DNA of 6,222 nucleotides from Candidatus Zixiibacteriota bacterium (GCA_023134875.1 JAGLUH010000386.1:1-6222); one strand, 5' to 3'; numbered from the stretch's first letter, positions 1 to 6,043 are shown. Made by a program: numbers and translations. The notes: a model not told the origin generated them from the letters alone.

Positions 1-18
1 ATTATTGATCCAACGAAC

Positions 19-46
19 GGGCAGGGCTCCTGACCTGCCCCTTTTT
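19..46 (+). terminator. Probable rho-independent terminator of an upstream gene
   Basis: A perfect 7-bp GC-rich stem, GGGCAGG (19-25) pairing with CCTGCCC (34-40), encloses an 8-base loop. It is followed by C and five T residues (42-46). This is the classic intrinsic terminator shape for rightward transcription. It most likely ends a gene lying to the left of the window, whose own stop codon could be the TGA at 6-8 or the one at 31-33, but too little coding sequence is present to tell. The U tract is short, so efficiency is uncertain. Confidence 0.65.
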
Positions 47-81
47 GCTGAAAATCAATAAAAGGTTTGCGGCGGCGTACT

Positions 82-103
82 TGAGCGCCTATCTTGGCGC
101 TCA
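82..103 (+). promoter_or_regulatory. 5'-UTR hairpin abutting the ribosome binding site of the DUF885 gene
   Basis: TGAGCGCC (82-89) and GGCGCTCA (96-103) form a perfect 8-bp stem with a 6-base loop (TATCTT). No T run follows, so it is not an intrinsic terminator. It ends only about 5 bases before the purine-rich Shine-Dalgarno stretch AGAGGAGAG (106-114) of the gene at 120. Such a structure could stabilise the mRNA 5' end, affect ribosome access, or be the DNA operator of a dimeric regulator. The sequence does not decide between these. Confidence 0.45.
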
Positions 104-119
104 TTAGAGGAGAGCCGTT

Positions 120-1757
120 ATGACCGACTTCAACACGCTGACAAATGAGATTATCGACTATCTGCTGGAATCTTCACCCGTATGGGCTACCTGTGCTGGT
201 GTTCATGATTACGATCACCAGCTTGATCGGTTCGATCATGAGTACCGACAGCAGCGGCTGGCGCAGCTTAACACCTATTTGGAGCAGCTTCACAATTTTG
301 AATCTGCCGACGGTTTGTCTCCGGATGAAGAACTGGATCGTAAGGTTCTGCTTGGCTCTCTGAAAGCTGATATCCTAACGGAGGAGGATTACCGTCGCTG
401 GGAACGTGATCCCTCCCTGCCGCTTGATTTGGCGCTCTACGGTTCTTTTACGCTCGCCTTTCGCGATTTCGCTCCTCGGGAAAAACGATTTGAATCACTG
501 GTCGGTCGACTCCAGGCAGTGCCGCAATTACTGAGTGAAGCAGTCACCAACCTGCAAAACCAGAAAGAAGTGCCCACCGTCTGGGCGGAAATGGCCGAAG
601 AAAGAACCGAGTCGGCGATCGTTTTCTTTGGCGAGACAATACCCGCACTGGCGGAGGGACTGCCGACGCTGGCGGGTGACTTGAAGAAAGCGGCGGCGAC
701 TGCTGTTACGGCGTGTCACGACTATCTAACCTTCCTGCGTGACCGGCTGACTACCCGCTCCAAGGGCGCTTATTCCCTGGGACCAGAGTCATTTGAGAAG
801 CTTCTGGAGTCTGCGCACGCCCTTTCTTATAGCGCCGCTGATCTTGCCGCCATTGGTCAGCAGGCAATAGTGGAAACCATCGCCGAAATGGATCGACTGG
901 CAAAGAAAATCGATCCCGATTCTGACCGCCTCGCTTTAATTGAGAAAATCAAGAGGGATTCCTTTACTGATGATGCCTTGCTTGAGGCCTACCGCCGCGA
1001 GGTGGCAAAACTGCGCCGGTTTGTGATAGAGCGCGACCTGGTGACCATACCGCCGGATGATGATCTTCCCGTGATGGAGACACCTGAATTCAGCCAGTAC
1101 ACGCTTCCTTTTGCCGCTTACGTTCCACCGGCGCCCTTTGACCGTCGGCAGCAGGCTCTCTTCTGGGTGACGCCAGTCGATCAAGACGCGCCGCCGGAGA
1201 TACAGCAGCAGCAACGCCAGGGGCACAACAAGTGCACGATGCGGGTGATAGCGTTGCATGAAGCTTATCCGGGGCATCACCTGCAGTTTCTTCATGCCGG
1301 CCGCATCGAATCGCGCGTGCGTCGGTTGGCGAAATCACCTCTGTTCACCGAGGGCTGGGCGTTCTATTGCGAAGAGTTGCTTTACGAGGAAGGTTTCTAC
1401 GGCGACGACGAGACTCGATTGATGCAACTGGTCAACCAGCTCGTCCGTGCCTGTCGCGTGGTGATTGATGTCGGTCTGCATACCGGCGAGATGAGCTTCA
1501 CCGACGCTGTCAACATGCTGGTGGAACAAGCCAATATGGACCGCTTTAACGCCATCGCCGAAGTGAAACGCTATTCCCAATCGCCGACTCAGCCGATGAG
1601 TTATTTAATAGGGAAAAAGGAATTGTTACAGCTCAAAGCCGCCTACAGAGAGAAGAAGGGAGACCGGTTCCGCTTGAAGGAATTCCATGACCGGCTGCTT
1701 TCCTTCGGCACTATCCCGATCCGTTTTGTGCGGGATATCATGCTGGAACAAAACTGA
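120..1757 (+). CDS. DUF885 family protein, putative cytoplasmic metallopeptidase
   Basis: The 545-residue product matches the DUF885 family along its full length. Its hallmark is the histidine-rich motif HEAYPGHH at residues 380-387 (bases 1257-1280), followed by EGWAFYCEEL starting at residue 411, the usual second conserved block. The C-terminus carries a FHDRLLSFGTIP-type ending that is also typical, so the gene looks complete. The His/Glu motifs resemble metal-ligand and catalytic sets of zinc peptidases, and DUF885 proteins are generally treated as putative metallopeptidases. Substrate is unknown and activity is inferred, not shown. No signal peptide or lipobox is visible: the N-terminus MTDFNTLTNEII is polar, so a cytoplasmic location is likely, whereas many relatives are exported. 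The start is well supported by GGAG at 109-112, 7 bases before the ATG. A 59-base gap separates it from the thioredoxin gene, and co-transcription is possible. Confidence 0.88.
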   Translation: MTDFNTLTNEIIDYLLESSPVWATCAGVHDYDHQLDRFDHEYRQQRLAQLNTYLEQLHNFESADGLSPDEELDRKVLLGSLKADILTEEDYRRWERDPSLPLDLALYGSFTLAFRDFAPREKRFESLVGRLQAVPQLLSEAVTNLQNQKEVPTVWAEMAEERTESAIVFFGETIPALAEGLPTLAGDLKKAAATAVTACHDYLTFLRDRLTTRSKGAYSLGPESFEKLLESAHALSYSAADLAAIGQQAIVETIAEMDRLAKKIDPDSDRLALIEKIKRDSFTDDALLEAYRREVAKLRRFVIERDLVTIPPDDDLPVMETPEFSQYTLPFAAYVPPAPFDRRQQALFWVTPVDQDAPPEIQQQQRQGHNKCTMRVIALHEAYPGHHLQFLHAGRIESRVRRLAKSPLFTEGWAFYCEELLYEEGFYGDDETRLMQLVNQLVRACRVVIDVGLHTGEMSFTDAVNMLVEQANMDRFNAIAEVKRYSQSPTQPMSYLIGKKELLQLKAAYREKKGDRFRLKEFHDRLLSFGTIPIRFVRDIMLEQN

Positions 1758-1771
1758 TCCTTTTTGGTATG

Positions 1772-1783
1772 TCCATATATGGA
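1772..1783. promoter_or_regulatory. 12-bp perfect palindrome upstream of the thioredoxin gene (possible operator)
   Basis: TCCATATATGGA is a perfect palindrome lying 34 bases before the thioredoxin ATG, in the 59-base gap after the DUF885 stop codon. An AT core flanked by CC/GG is a common design for a dimeric repressor site. No convincing -35/-10 pair is visible with it, so a regulatory role is inference from symmetry and position only. Confidence 0.3.
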
Positions 1784-1816
1784 TGATTTTAGTCTACATA
1801 AATAAGGAGAAAACGG

Positions 1817-2143
1817 ATGTCAAGTGCAATGGCAGTATCGGACGACACTTTCGAGAGCGAAGTGATCAAGAGTGAAGTTCCCGTGATCGTTGATTTCTGG
1901 GCGCAGTGGTGCGCCCCCTGTCACATGGTTTCACCAATCCTGGAAGAAATCGCCGCGCAGTACGGCGACAAAATGAGAGTCGTCAAGCTCGATGTCGATA
2001 GCAATAGCAAAACGGCGGTTCGTTATAATATCATGTCGATTCCGGCGCTCCTTTTCTTCCGGGGCGGCAAGGTTGAAGACCAGGTGATCGGCGCCTTACC
2101 GAAAAAACATATCCAGGAACGGGTTGACAAATTTCTGGCGTAG
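1817..2143 (+). CDS. trxA: Thioredoxin
   Basis: This is a 108-residue single-domain thioredoxin, exactly the length of E. coli TrxA and alignable without gaps at the key positions. It has the buried acid Asp26, Trp28, the active-site motif WCAPC (Trp31, Cys32, Cys35), Lys57 and cis-Pro76 in SIPALLFF. It reduces protein disulfides in the cytoplasm and is recharged by thioredoxin reductase, which is not in this window. In bacteria with DsbD it also supplies electrons to that membrane transporter, and a dsbD gene lies about 2 kb away on the other strand. The active site reads CAPC rather than the classical CGPC, and Ala follows the cis-proline where Thr is usual. Both are conservative variants that may tune redox potential or partner choice. 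There is no signal peptide. The start is fixed by AAGGAG (1804-1809), 7 bases before ATG. The number of paralogues in the genome is unknown, so the symbol denotes the family. Confidence 0.95.
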   Translation: MSSAMAVSDDTFESEVIKSEVPVIVDFWAQWCAPCHMVSPILEEIAAQYGDKMRVVKLDVDSNSKTAVRYNIMSIPALLFFRGGKVEDQVIGALPKKHIQERVDKFLA

Positions 2144-2166
2144 GGATCTAAGGCATACTATTCGTA

Positions 2167-2195
2167 TTGTCAAACGGCTGAGAAATACGTAATAT
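2167..2195 (+). promoter_or_regulatory. Candidate sigma-70-type promoter for the rhomboid/receiver gene pair
   Basis: TTGTCA (2167-2172, one mismatch to TTGACA) is followed after exactly 17 bases by TAATAT (2190-2195, four of six matches to TATAAT). An overlapping TATACT at 2193-2198 is a closer -10 match but with a 20-base spacer. The pair sits at the start of the 176-base gap between thioredoxin and rhomboid, where a new promoter would be expected. Transcription would begin near 2202, giving a leader of about 80-120 bases. Promoter rules in this organism are unknown. Confidence 0.4.
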
Positions 2196-2247
2196 ACTCT
2201 TGCTCGATACGCTTTGTTGATAGAACCCGGCCACCGATACTTACTTG

Positions 2248-2257
2248 CCGGTACCGG
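2248..2257. repeat. 10-bp GC-rich palindrome in the rhomboid leader
   Basis: CCGGTACCGG is a perfect 10-bp inverted repeat in the untranslated region before the rhomboid gene. It lies downstream of the candidate promoter and 28 bases upstream of the possible leader ORF. A second copy of its left arm at 2227-2231 (CCGGC) can alternatively pair with GCCGG at 2247-2251 across a 15-base loop, so two competing folds are conceivable. It could be an RNA structure or a protein site, or it may be chance. Confidence 0.25.
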
Positions 2258-2284
2258 AGGGGTTTTCGGGTAGAAAAGGATATT

Positions 2285-2320
2285 ATGCATTCCCGTTTCT
2301 ATCCGACTATATTAGTATAA
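2285..2320 (+). CDS. Possible 11-codon leader ORF translationally coupled to the rhomboid gene
   Basis: ATG at 2285 opens a short frame, MHSRFYPTILV, that ends with TAA at 2318-2320. It has a good Shine-Dalgarno site, AAGGA at 2276-2280, 4 bases before the ATG. Its stop codon overlaps the ATG of the rhomboid gene (TAATG, ATG at 2320-2322), the arrangement typical of termination-reinitiation coupling. The rhomboid ATG has no Shine-Dalgarno sequence of its own, so a ribosome loaded at 2285 would be a simple way to start it. The peptide resembles nothing I know and may have no function beyond being translated. An ORF this short can arise by chance, and the claim rests on the combination of ribosome site and stop/start overlap. 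Confidence 0.35.
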   Translation: MHSRFYPTILV

Positions 2321-3138
2321 TGGTGAATTTCAACAGGCATAATTACTCGTCGTTCGGACTGAGAAGGGCGATTACGCCCGGCATCAAGTGGCTGCTGATT
2401 GTCAATGGTGTCGTCTACCTGTTGCAGCTTCTTGTCGGTCCGAAACTGACTCTCTACTTCGGTTTGTCGCCGCGAGCCATCCTGAACGGTTTTTGTATCT
2501 GGCAGGTCGTCACCTACATGTTTCTCCACGGCGGCTTTCTCCATATTCTTTTCAATATGTTCATGCTCTGGATGTTTGGCACCGATCTGGAACGCCAATG
2601 GGGTACGCGCGAGTTCCTGAAATTCTATTTTCTCACCGGCATCGGCGCGGGGATAATCACTTTCCTGTTGACCATCAGTAGCGTCGGCGTGACCATCGGC
2701 GCCTCGGGAGCGATCTTCGGCATTCTGGTGGCCTACGCCATGCTCTACCCCAACCGGCTGGTCTATATCTACTTCCTCTTTCCGGTAAGAGTAAAGTACC
2801 TGGTGATGTTCCTGATCGGTTTCGGTGTTCTGGCGGCCTGGCGGGGCGCTGATGATGGCATTGCCCACTTCGCTCACTTGGGCGGCGCCCTGATCGCCTA
2901 TCTTTATCTCAAGCAGGATTGGCGGCTGTCACGGCTATGGCGCCCCCTGCGGCGGTTCACTTCCAGGCGAAAGAGCAAAACCAAACTAAGGGAGAACCGC
3001 AAATCCGCCGAACTGATGTCTGAAGTTGACCGTATTCTTGATCGTATCAACGAACTGGGCGGGTACGAAAATCTGTCCGAGCAAGAGAAGAAGATTCTGG
3101 AGAAAGCCTCCAAGCGACTCTCCAACAAACGGGAGTAA
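2320..3138 (+). CDS. Rhomboid family intramembrane serine protease
   Basis: The 272-residue integral membrane protein has the full rhomboid catalytic set. The HGGFLHILFN segment (His70, His75, Asn79) provides the oxyanion-side residues, GASGAIFG holds the nucleophile Ser129, and HLGG holds the general base His186. About six membrane segments are visible, near residues 22-40, 63-86, 98-118, 125-142, 158-174 and 180-198, which is the basic bacterial six-helix core. Rhomboids cleave membrane-anchored substrates within or near the bilayer, and the substrate here is unknown. After the core comes a very basic stretch (about 200-225) and then a helical tail (about 228-267, VDRILDRINELGGYENLSEQ onward). 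That tail resembles the DUF6576-like extension found on some rhomboids of FCB bacteria. I chose ATG 2320 because the protein then begins like its relatives (MVNFNRHNYSSFG). A TTG at 2245 would add 25 residues but has no ribosome site. The receiver-domain gene follows after 3 bases. Confidence 0.92.
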   Translation: MVNFNRHNYSSFGLRRAITPGIKWLLIVNGVVYLLQLLVGPKLTLYFGLSPRAILNGFCIWQVVTYMFLHGGFLHILFNMFMLWMFGTDLERQWGTREFLKFYFLTGIGAGIITFLLTISSVGVTIGASGAIFGILVAYAMLYPNRLVYIYFLFPVRVKYLVMFLIGFGVLAAWRGADDGIAHFAHLGGALIAYLYLKQDWRLSRLWRPLRRFTSRRKSKTKLRENRKSAELMSEVDRILDRINELGGYENLSEQEKKILEKASKRLSNKRE

Positions 3139-3141
3139 CAG

Positions 3142-4110
3142 GTGCGCAAGAAGATACTAGTTGCCGATTCCTCGGAAACGATTCTAAATGTCTGCCGTCA
3201 TCATCTCACCCAGCGAGGTTATCAGGTTACCCTGTTTCAAGATGGTAACACCGCGCTGGCGGAACTGCGCGTTTCCCCTTATGACCTCGCCATTATTGCT
3301 ACCGAAACTGATGGCTTGAGGGGTCATGATCTGCTTTCTCGGTTGCGACGCGACCCCAATAAGGCTAAACTCCCGGTTCTGATGTTGCTTGGCAGCGCCG
3401 AACTGGTGGACACCGAGGAACTGTTTGCCGTCGAACCAAACGCTACTCTTAACAAACCGTTTTCACCAGAAGAACTTCTCCACCAGGTTGAGGCGCTGTT
3501 GTCGCCTTTGCCGGCAACTGAAGCTGAAAAAAGAGGCGATGAGCTTGCTGTCGAAAATGTTCTGGCAGATGACGATGGCGAGATCGACCAGGATATTTCC
3601 AGAGCGTCAGAGAAGGCATTTACAAGCCTGTTATCAGAGAAGAATGACAGTCGTCCTGCTGCCACCGATTCACAGCTTGACAGACTCTATCTGGAGGATG
3701 CCGGCGACACTGATCGCCGTGATTTCGACTCGTTTATCAATGAGATCAGTCCGGAGAAAATGGAGACACCCTCTCCCGCGACAGATTCGGGTATCAGTGA
3801 AACAACCGATTTCGAGGTAAGCGAAATCAATCCGGCGGGATTGTCATCACCACAACCGGAAGAAGAATCTCGCAGCGCGGATAATCGATCGGATGAAATC
3901 TATCTTGAGAAGCTTCATGAACCCCTTATCGACCGCCGCGATCCGATTCCTTCCGGCTTTTCCGCCGACGAGAAGGATGATCTGGCCGACCGGTTTATCC
4001 GGCATCTTGCCGAGTCGCTGGCTAAGGAAATCGCCGCCAGAATTGATATGAAGGCTCTGACTGAAAAGCTGGAGTCGCTACTTTCCGAAACGGAAATTGA
4101 CAGCGATTAA
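3142..4110 (+). CDS. Degenerate (pseudo-)receiver domain protein with acidic linker and C-terminal helix
   Basis: This is a 322-residue protein starting at GTG, with GGGAG (3131-3135) placed 6 bases upstream and overlapping the end of the rhomboid gene. Residues 3-120 have the CheY-like receiver fold pattern, with the conserved Lys105-Pro106-Phe107 near its end. The site of phosphorylation is altered. Aligned on the following Gly61, the phospho-acceptor Asp is Ala53 (GCT at 3298-3300), the second acidic-pocket Asp is Ser10 (Asp9 remains), and the switch Thr/Ser is Leu83. Normal phosphotransfer is therefore unlikely, and the domain probably works as a protein-interaction module. Residues about 125-275 are acidic, Ser/Pro/Asp/Glu-rich and probably disordered, with a twice-occurring YLE...DRRD motif. 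Residues 276-318 predict an amphipathic helix (ADRFIRHLAESLAKEIAARI). There is no DNA-binding or enzymatic output domain. Tight linkage suggests co-expression with the rhomboid protease. Partners are unknown. Confidence 0.85.
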   Translation: MRKKILVADSSETILNVCRHHLTQRGYQVTLFQDGNTALAELRVSPYDLAIIATETDGLRGHDLLSRLRRDPNKAKLPVLMLLGSAELVDTEELFAVEPNATLNKPFSPEELLHQVEALLSPLPATEAEKRGDELAVENVLADDDGEIDQDISRASEKAFTSLLSEKNDSRPAATDSQLDRLYLEDAGDTDRRDFDSFINEISPEKMETPSPATDSGISETTDFEVSEINPAGLSSPQPEEESRSADNRSDEIYLEKLHEPLIDRRDPIPSGFSADEKDDLADRFIRHLAESLAKEIAARIDMKALTEKLESLLSETEIDSD

Positions 4111-4116
4111 CTCCCG

Positions 4117-6033
4117 TTAGTGGACTTCACGCATCGCCGCGATCATCTCGTCAGGTCCCACTACACCACGAATGATACGGTGGACATTACCCTTTGAATC
4201 AAGCAGCAACGTTGTCGGCAGGGAATGATGCTTCAAGCCGAAACGAGCCATAAAATCTTTGGTGATTACCGATCCCGCCTTTTCCAACTGCACCTTGATT
4301 GGCACGAAGCGTTTCGCTTCGGCGGCCACCTCCTGGTTGTAGAAGGTGTTTTTCTCCAGTACTTTGCAGTTGACGCACCAGGTCGCCCAGGTATCGATCA
4401 GGACTGGTTTGCTTTCCGCCGCCGCGCGCGCCAGACCGTTCCGTAAGTCAGTATCCCAGGCAATCAACTCTTCGGCTTGCCCGCTATCGGTCGTTGAATT
4501 AAGCGGCAGCCACTGAGTTGCCGGCGGCAGAATCAGACCCTGCATCAGCAGCGTTCCCAGCAGCAGGTAGAGACCGATTAACAGGGCAATGATGCCCAGT
4601 AGTTTCTGCAAACGAGCAAAAAACTTTGATTCCTTGGTGAGTCGATCAAGTCCACCGCCAAAGACTCCGAAAACCACCAGGAGCAGGCCGGCCAACAGAG
4701 CGGTTACCACGGGCGGGATGATGGTGCGCAGGAAGTAGATCGCCATCAGCAGCAGAACAAAACCAAAGAACTTCTTGACTGATTCCATCCACTTGCCCGA
4801 GCCGGGCAGGTTGTTGATGGCAGAAGAAAAGGTACCAATAATAACATAAAGCGTTCCCAGTCCCAGGGCGAAAACGAAGAGCACCAGGAATCCGAGCACT
4901 GGCGAACCACTTGTGGCGATGTACAGGAGAATACCGGCGACGAAGGGACCGACGCAGGGCGAAATCACCAAAGCGGCGATAATACCGAGCAGAATCACTC
5001 CGCCGATACCGCCGGTGGCGGCCTTGATACCTAGTTTTTGCCGCAGCCAGAACGGCATCTGCAATTCATAGAGACCGAACATTGACAGGGCGAAGATGAC
5101 AAAAACGACGGCGATACCGATTACTACCGGCGGGCTGGCCAGCCAGGCGCCGAAGACTCCCCCCACCAGTGAAACCACCAGTCCCATGATACCGTAGACT
5201 ACCGCCATCGAGCCGACATAGAAAAGCGACATGATAAAACCGCGTCCCAGTGAGCGCTGTTGACCGGCAAAAACGCTGACGACCACGGGAATCATCGGGT
5301 AAGTGCAGGGTGAGAAGGAAAGCAGCAGGCCGGTCAGGAACGCCAGTCCCAACGCGATGAAGTAACCCCAGAAACCATATTTGTTGATCAGACGTTGCAG
5401 GTCGTTGTCGGCGGCAACCGGCGATTTCGCTGGTTCGTCAAACTGCGCCACGGCGGTGGCGACAGGGAAGATGTCGGCACGGATCGCTTCACCCTCAGAC
5501 CCTACTCTAATCGGCAACTCCAATGATTCCGTCTGCGGCGCCCGACATTCTTTGTCGTTGCAGGGTTGATAACTGAAGCGCAGCGGCAACAGGTAATCAC
5601 CCGGCGTGGCATCAGCGGCAATCCTCACCTGGAAACGAATGATAACGTGACCGTCAAAGACTGACATCCTGCTATCGGCCAGATCGATATCATGAGCGGG
5701 AGGATAGGCTATTGCCTGTGGTATCAATGCCGCCGTCGTATCGAAGTTCAGCTCGGCGGCGATCAGCCACTCCTCGTATGGCTTATCTGAGTTGATGTGC
5801 CAATGCCTGGCGATGTCAAGGATCAGAACCGCATCGTAGATGCCGCCTGCCTGAGCCGAGGAAACCGAAAAGAGCGGCGCCACCTCGACAAATCTTTCCG
5901 GTGTTTGTGCGCCAAAGCCGGAAAGATCAAACTGATCTGCATAGGAGGACTTTGACACCATAATAGCTGCCGCCAGAAGCAGCAGAATATAGGGGCGCCA
6001 TGCCTTCAAAACATCTGAACCACTCATCTTCAT
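4117..6033 (-). CDS. dsbD: Thiol:disulfide interchange protein DsbD
   Basis: DsbD moves electrons from cytoplasmic thioredoxin across the inner membrane to periplasmic oxidised proteins. It serves disulfide isomerisation, cytochrome c maturation or repair of oxidised thiols. From ATG 6033 the product is 638 residues and shows, in order, five parts. A Sec signal peptide has a hydrophobic core near 14-25 and likely cleavage after SSYA at 32. A periplasmic DsbD-alpha-like domain (about 40-180) carries the cysteine pair in YQPCNDKECRAP (Cys158, Cys163). A transmembrane domain of about eight helices (221-499) carries the paired cysteines Cys243 (SPCTYP) and Cys360 (SPCVGP). A short linker follows. 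The periplasmic thioredoxin-like domain (about 523-638) carries WCVNC (Cys553, Cys556) and cis-Pro606. All six redox cysteines are present. An ATG at 6084 would add 17 polar residues in front of the signal peptide and lacks a ribosome site, whereas TAAGG (6039-6043) sits 5 bases before ATG 6033. The gene converges on the receiver-domain gene with 6 bases between stop codons. Confidence 0.94.
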   Translation of the reverse strand: MKMSGSDVLKAWRPYILLLLAAAIMVSKSSYADQFDLSGFGAQTPERFVEVAPLFSVSSAQAGGIYDAVLILDIARHWHINSDKPYEEWLIAAELNFDTTAALIPQAIAYPPAHDIDLADSRMSVFDGHVIIRFQVRIAADATPGDYLLPLRFSYQPCNDKECRAPQTESLELPIRVGSEGEAIRADIFPVATAVAQFDEPAKSPVAADNDLQRLINKYGFWGYFIALGLAFLTGLLLSFSPCTYPMIPVVVSVFAGQQRSLGRGFIMSLFYVGSMAVVYGIMGLVVSLVGGVFGAWLASPPVVIGIAVVFVIFALSMFGLYELQMPFWLRQKLGIKAATGGIGGVILLGIIAALVISPCVGPFVAGILLYIATSGSPVLGFLVLFVFALGLGTLYVIIGTFSSAINNLPGSGKWMESVKKFFGFVLLLMAIYFLRTIIPPVVTALLAGLLLVVFGVFGGGLDRLTKESKFFARLQKLLGIIALLIGLYLLLGTLLMQGLILPPATQWLPLNSTTDSGQAEELIAWDTDLRNGLARAAAESKPVLIDTWATWCVNCKVLEKNTFYNQEVAAEAKRFVPIKVQLEKAGSVITKDFMARFGLKHHSLPTTLLLDSKGNVHRIIRGVVGPDEMIAAMREVH

Positions 6034-6038
6034 GTTGA

Positions 6039-6043
6039 CCTTA
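6039..6043 (-). promoter_or_regulatory. Ribosome binding site that decides the dsbD start
   Basis: On the minus strand TAAGG lies 5 bases upstream of the ATG at 6033-6031, correct Shine-Dalgarno spacing. The in-frame ATG at 6084 has no such element at the right distance; its nearest AAGG is about 18 bases upstream. Starting at 6033 also leaves a normal short, basic n-region before the signal-peptide core. A second ATG two codons later (6027-6025) is an alternative but is spaced less well. Confidence 0.6.

Noticed and set aside
936..1580. Several minus-strand open frames of 80-120 codons within the DUF885 gene
   Set aside because: They overlap the conserved HEAYPGHH and EGW region of a well-supported gene and have no recognisable domains; they are shadow frames.
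2144..2284. Terminator or riboswitch after the thioredoxin gene
   Set aside because: I found palindromes but no stem followed by a T run, and no recognisable riboswitch core. Only a promoter-like pair is supported.
2245..2319. Upstream TTG start for the rhomboid gene (25 extra residues)
   Set aside because: There is no ribosome site before the TTG, and the extension is unlike rhomboid N-termini. The ATG at 2320 gives a typical N-terminus.
2316..2321. Perfect TATAAT hexamer
   Set aside because: It overlaps the rhomboid start codon, so transcription would begin inside the coding region, and no -35 element is found 16-18 bases upstream.
2299..2877. 192-codon open frame on the minus strand inside the rhomboid gene
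   Set aside because: It lies wholly antisense to a gene with complete catalytic motifs. Its His/Gln/Glu/Asp-rich product is what the complement of hydrophobic membrane-helix codons gives, and it resembles no family.
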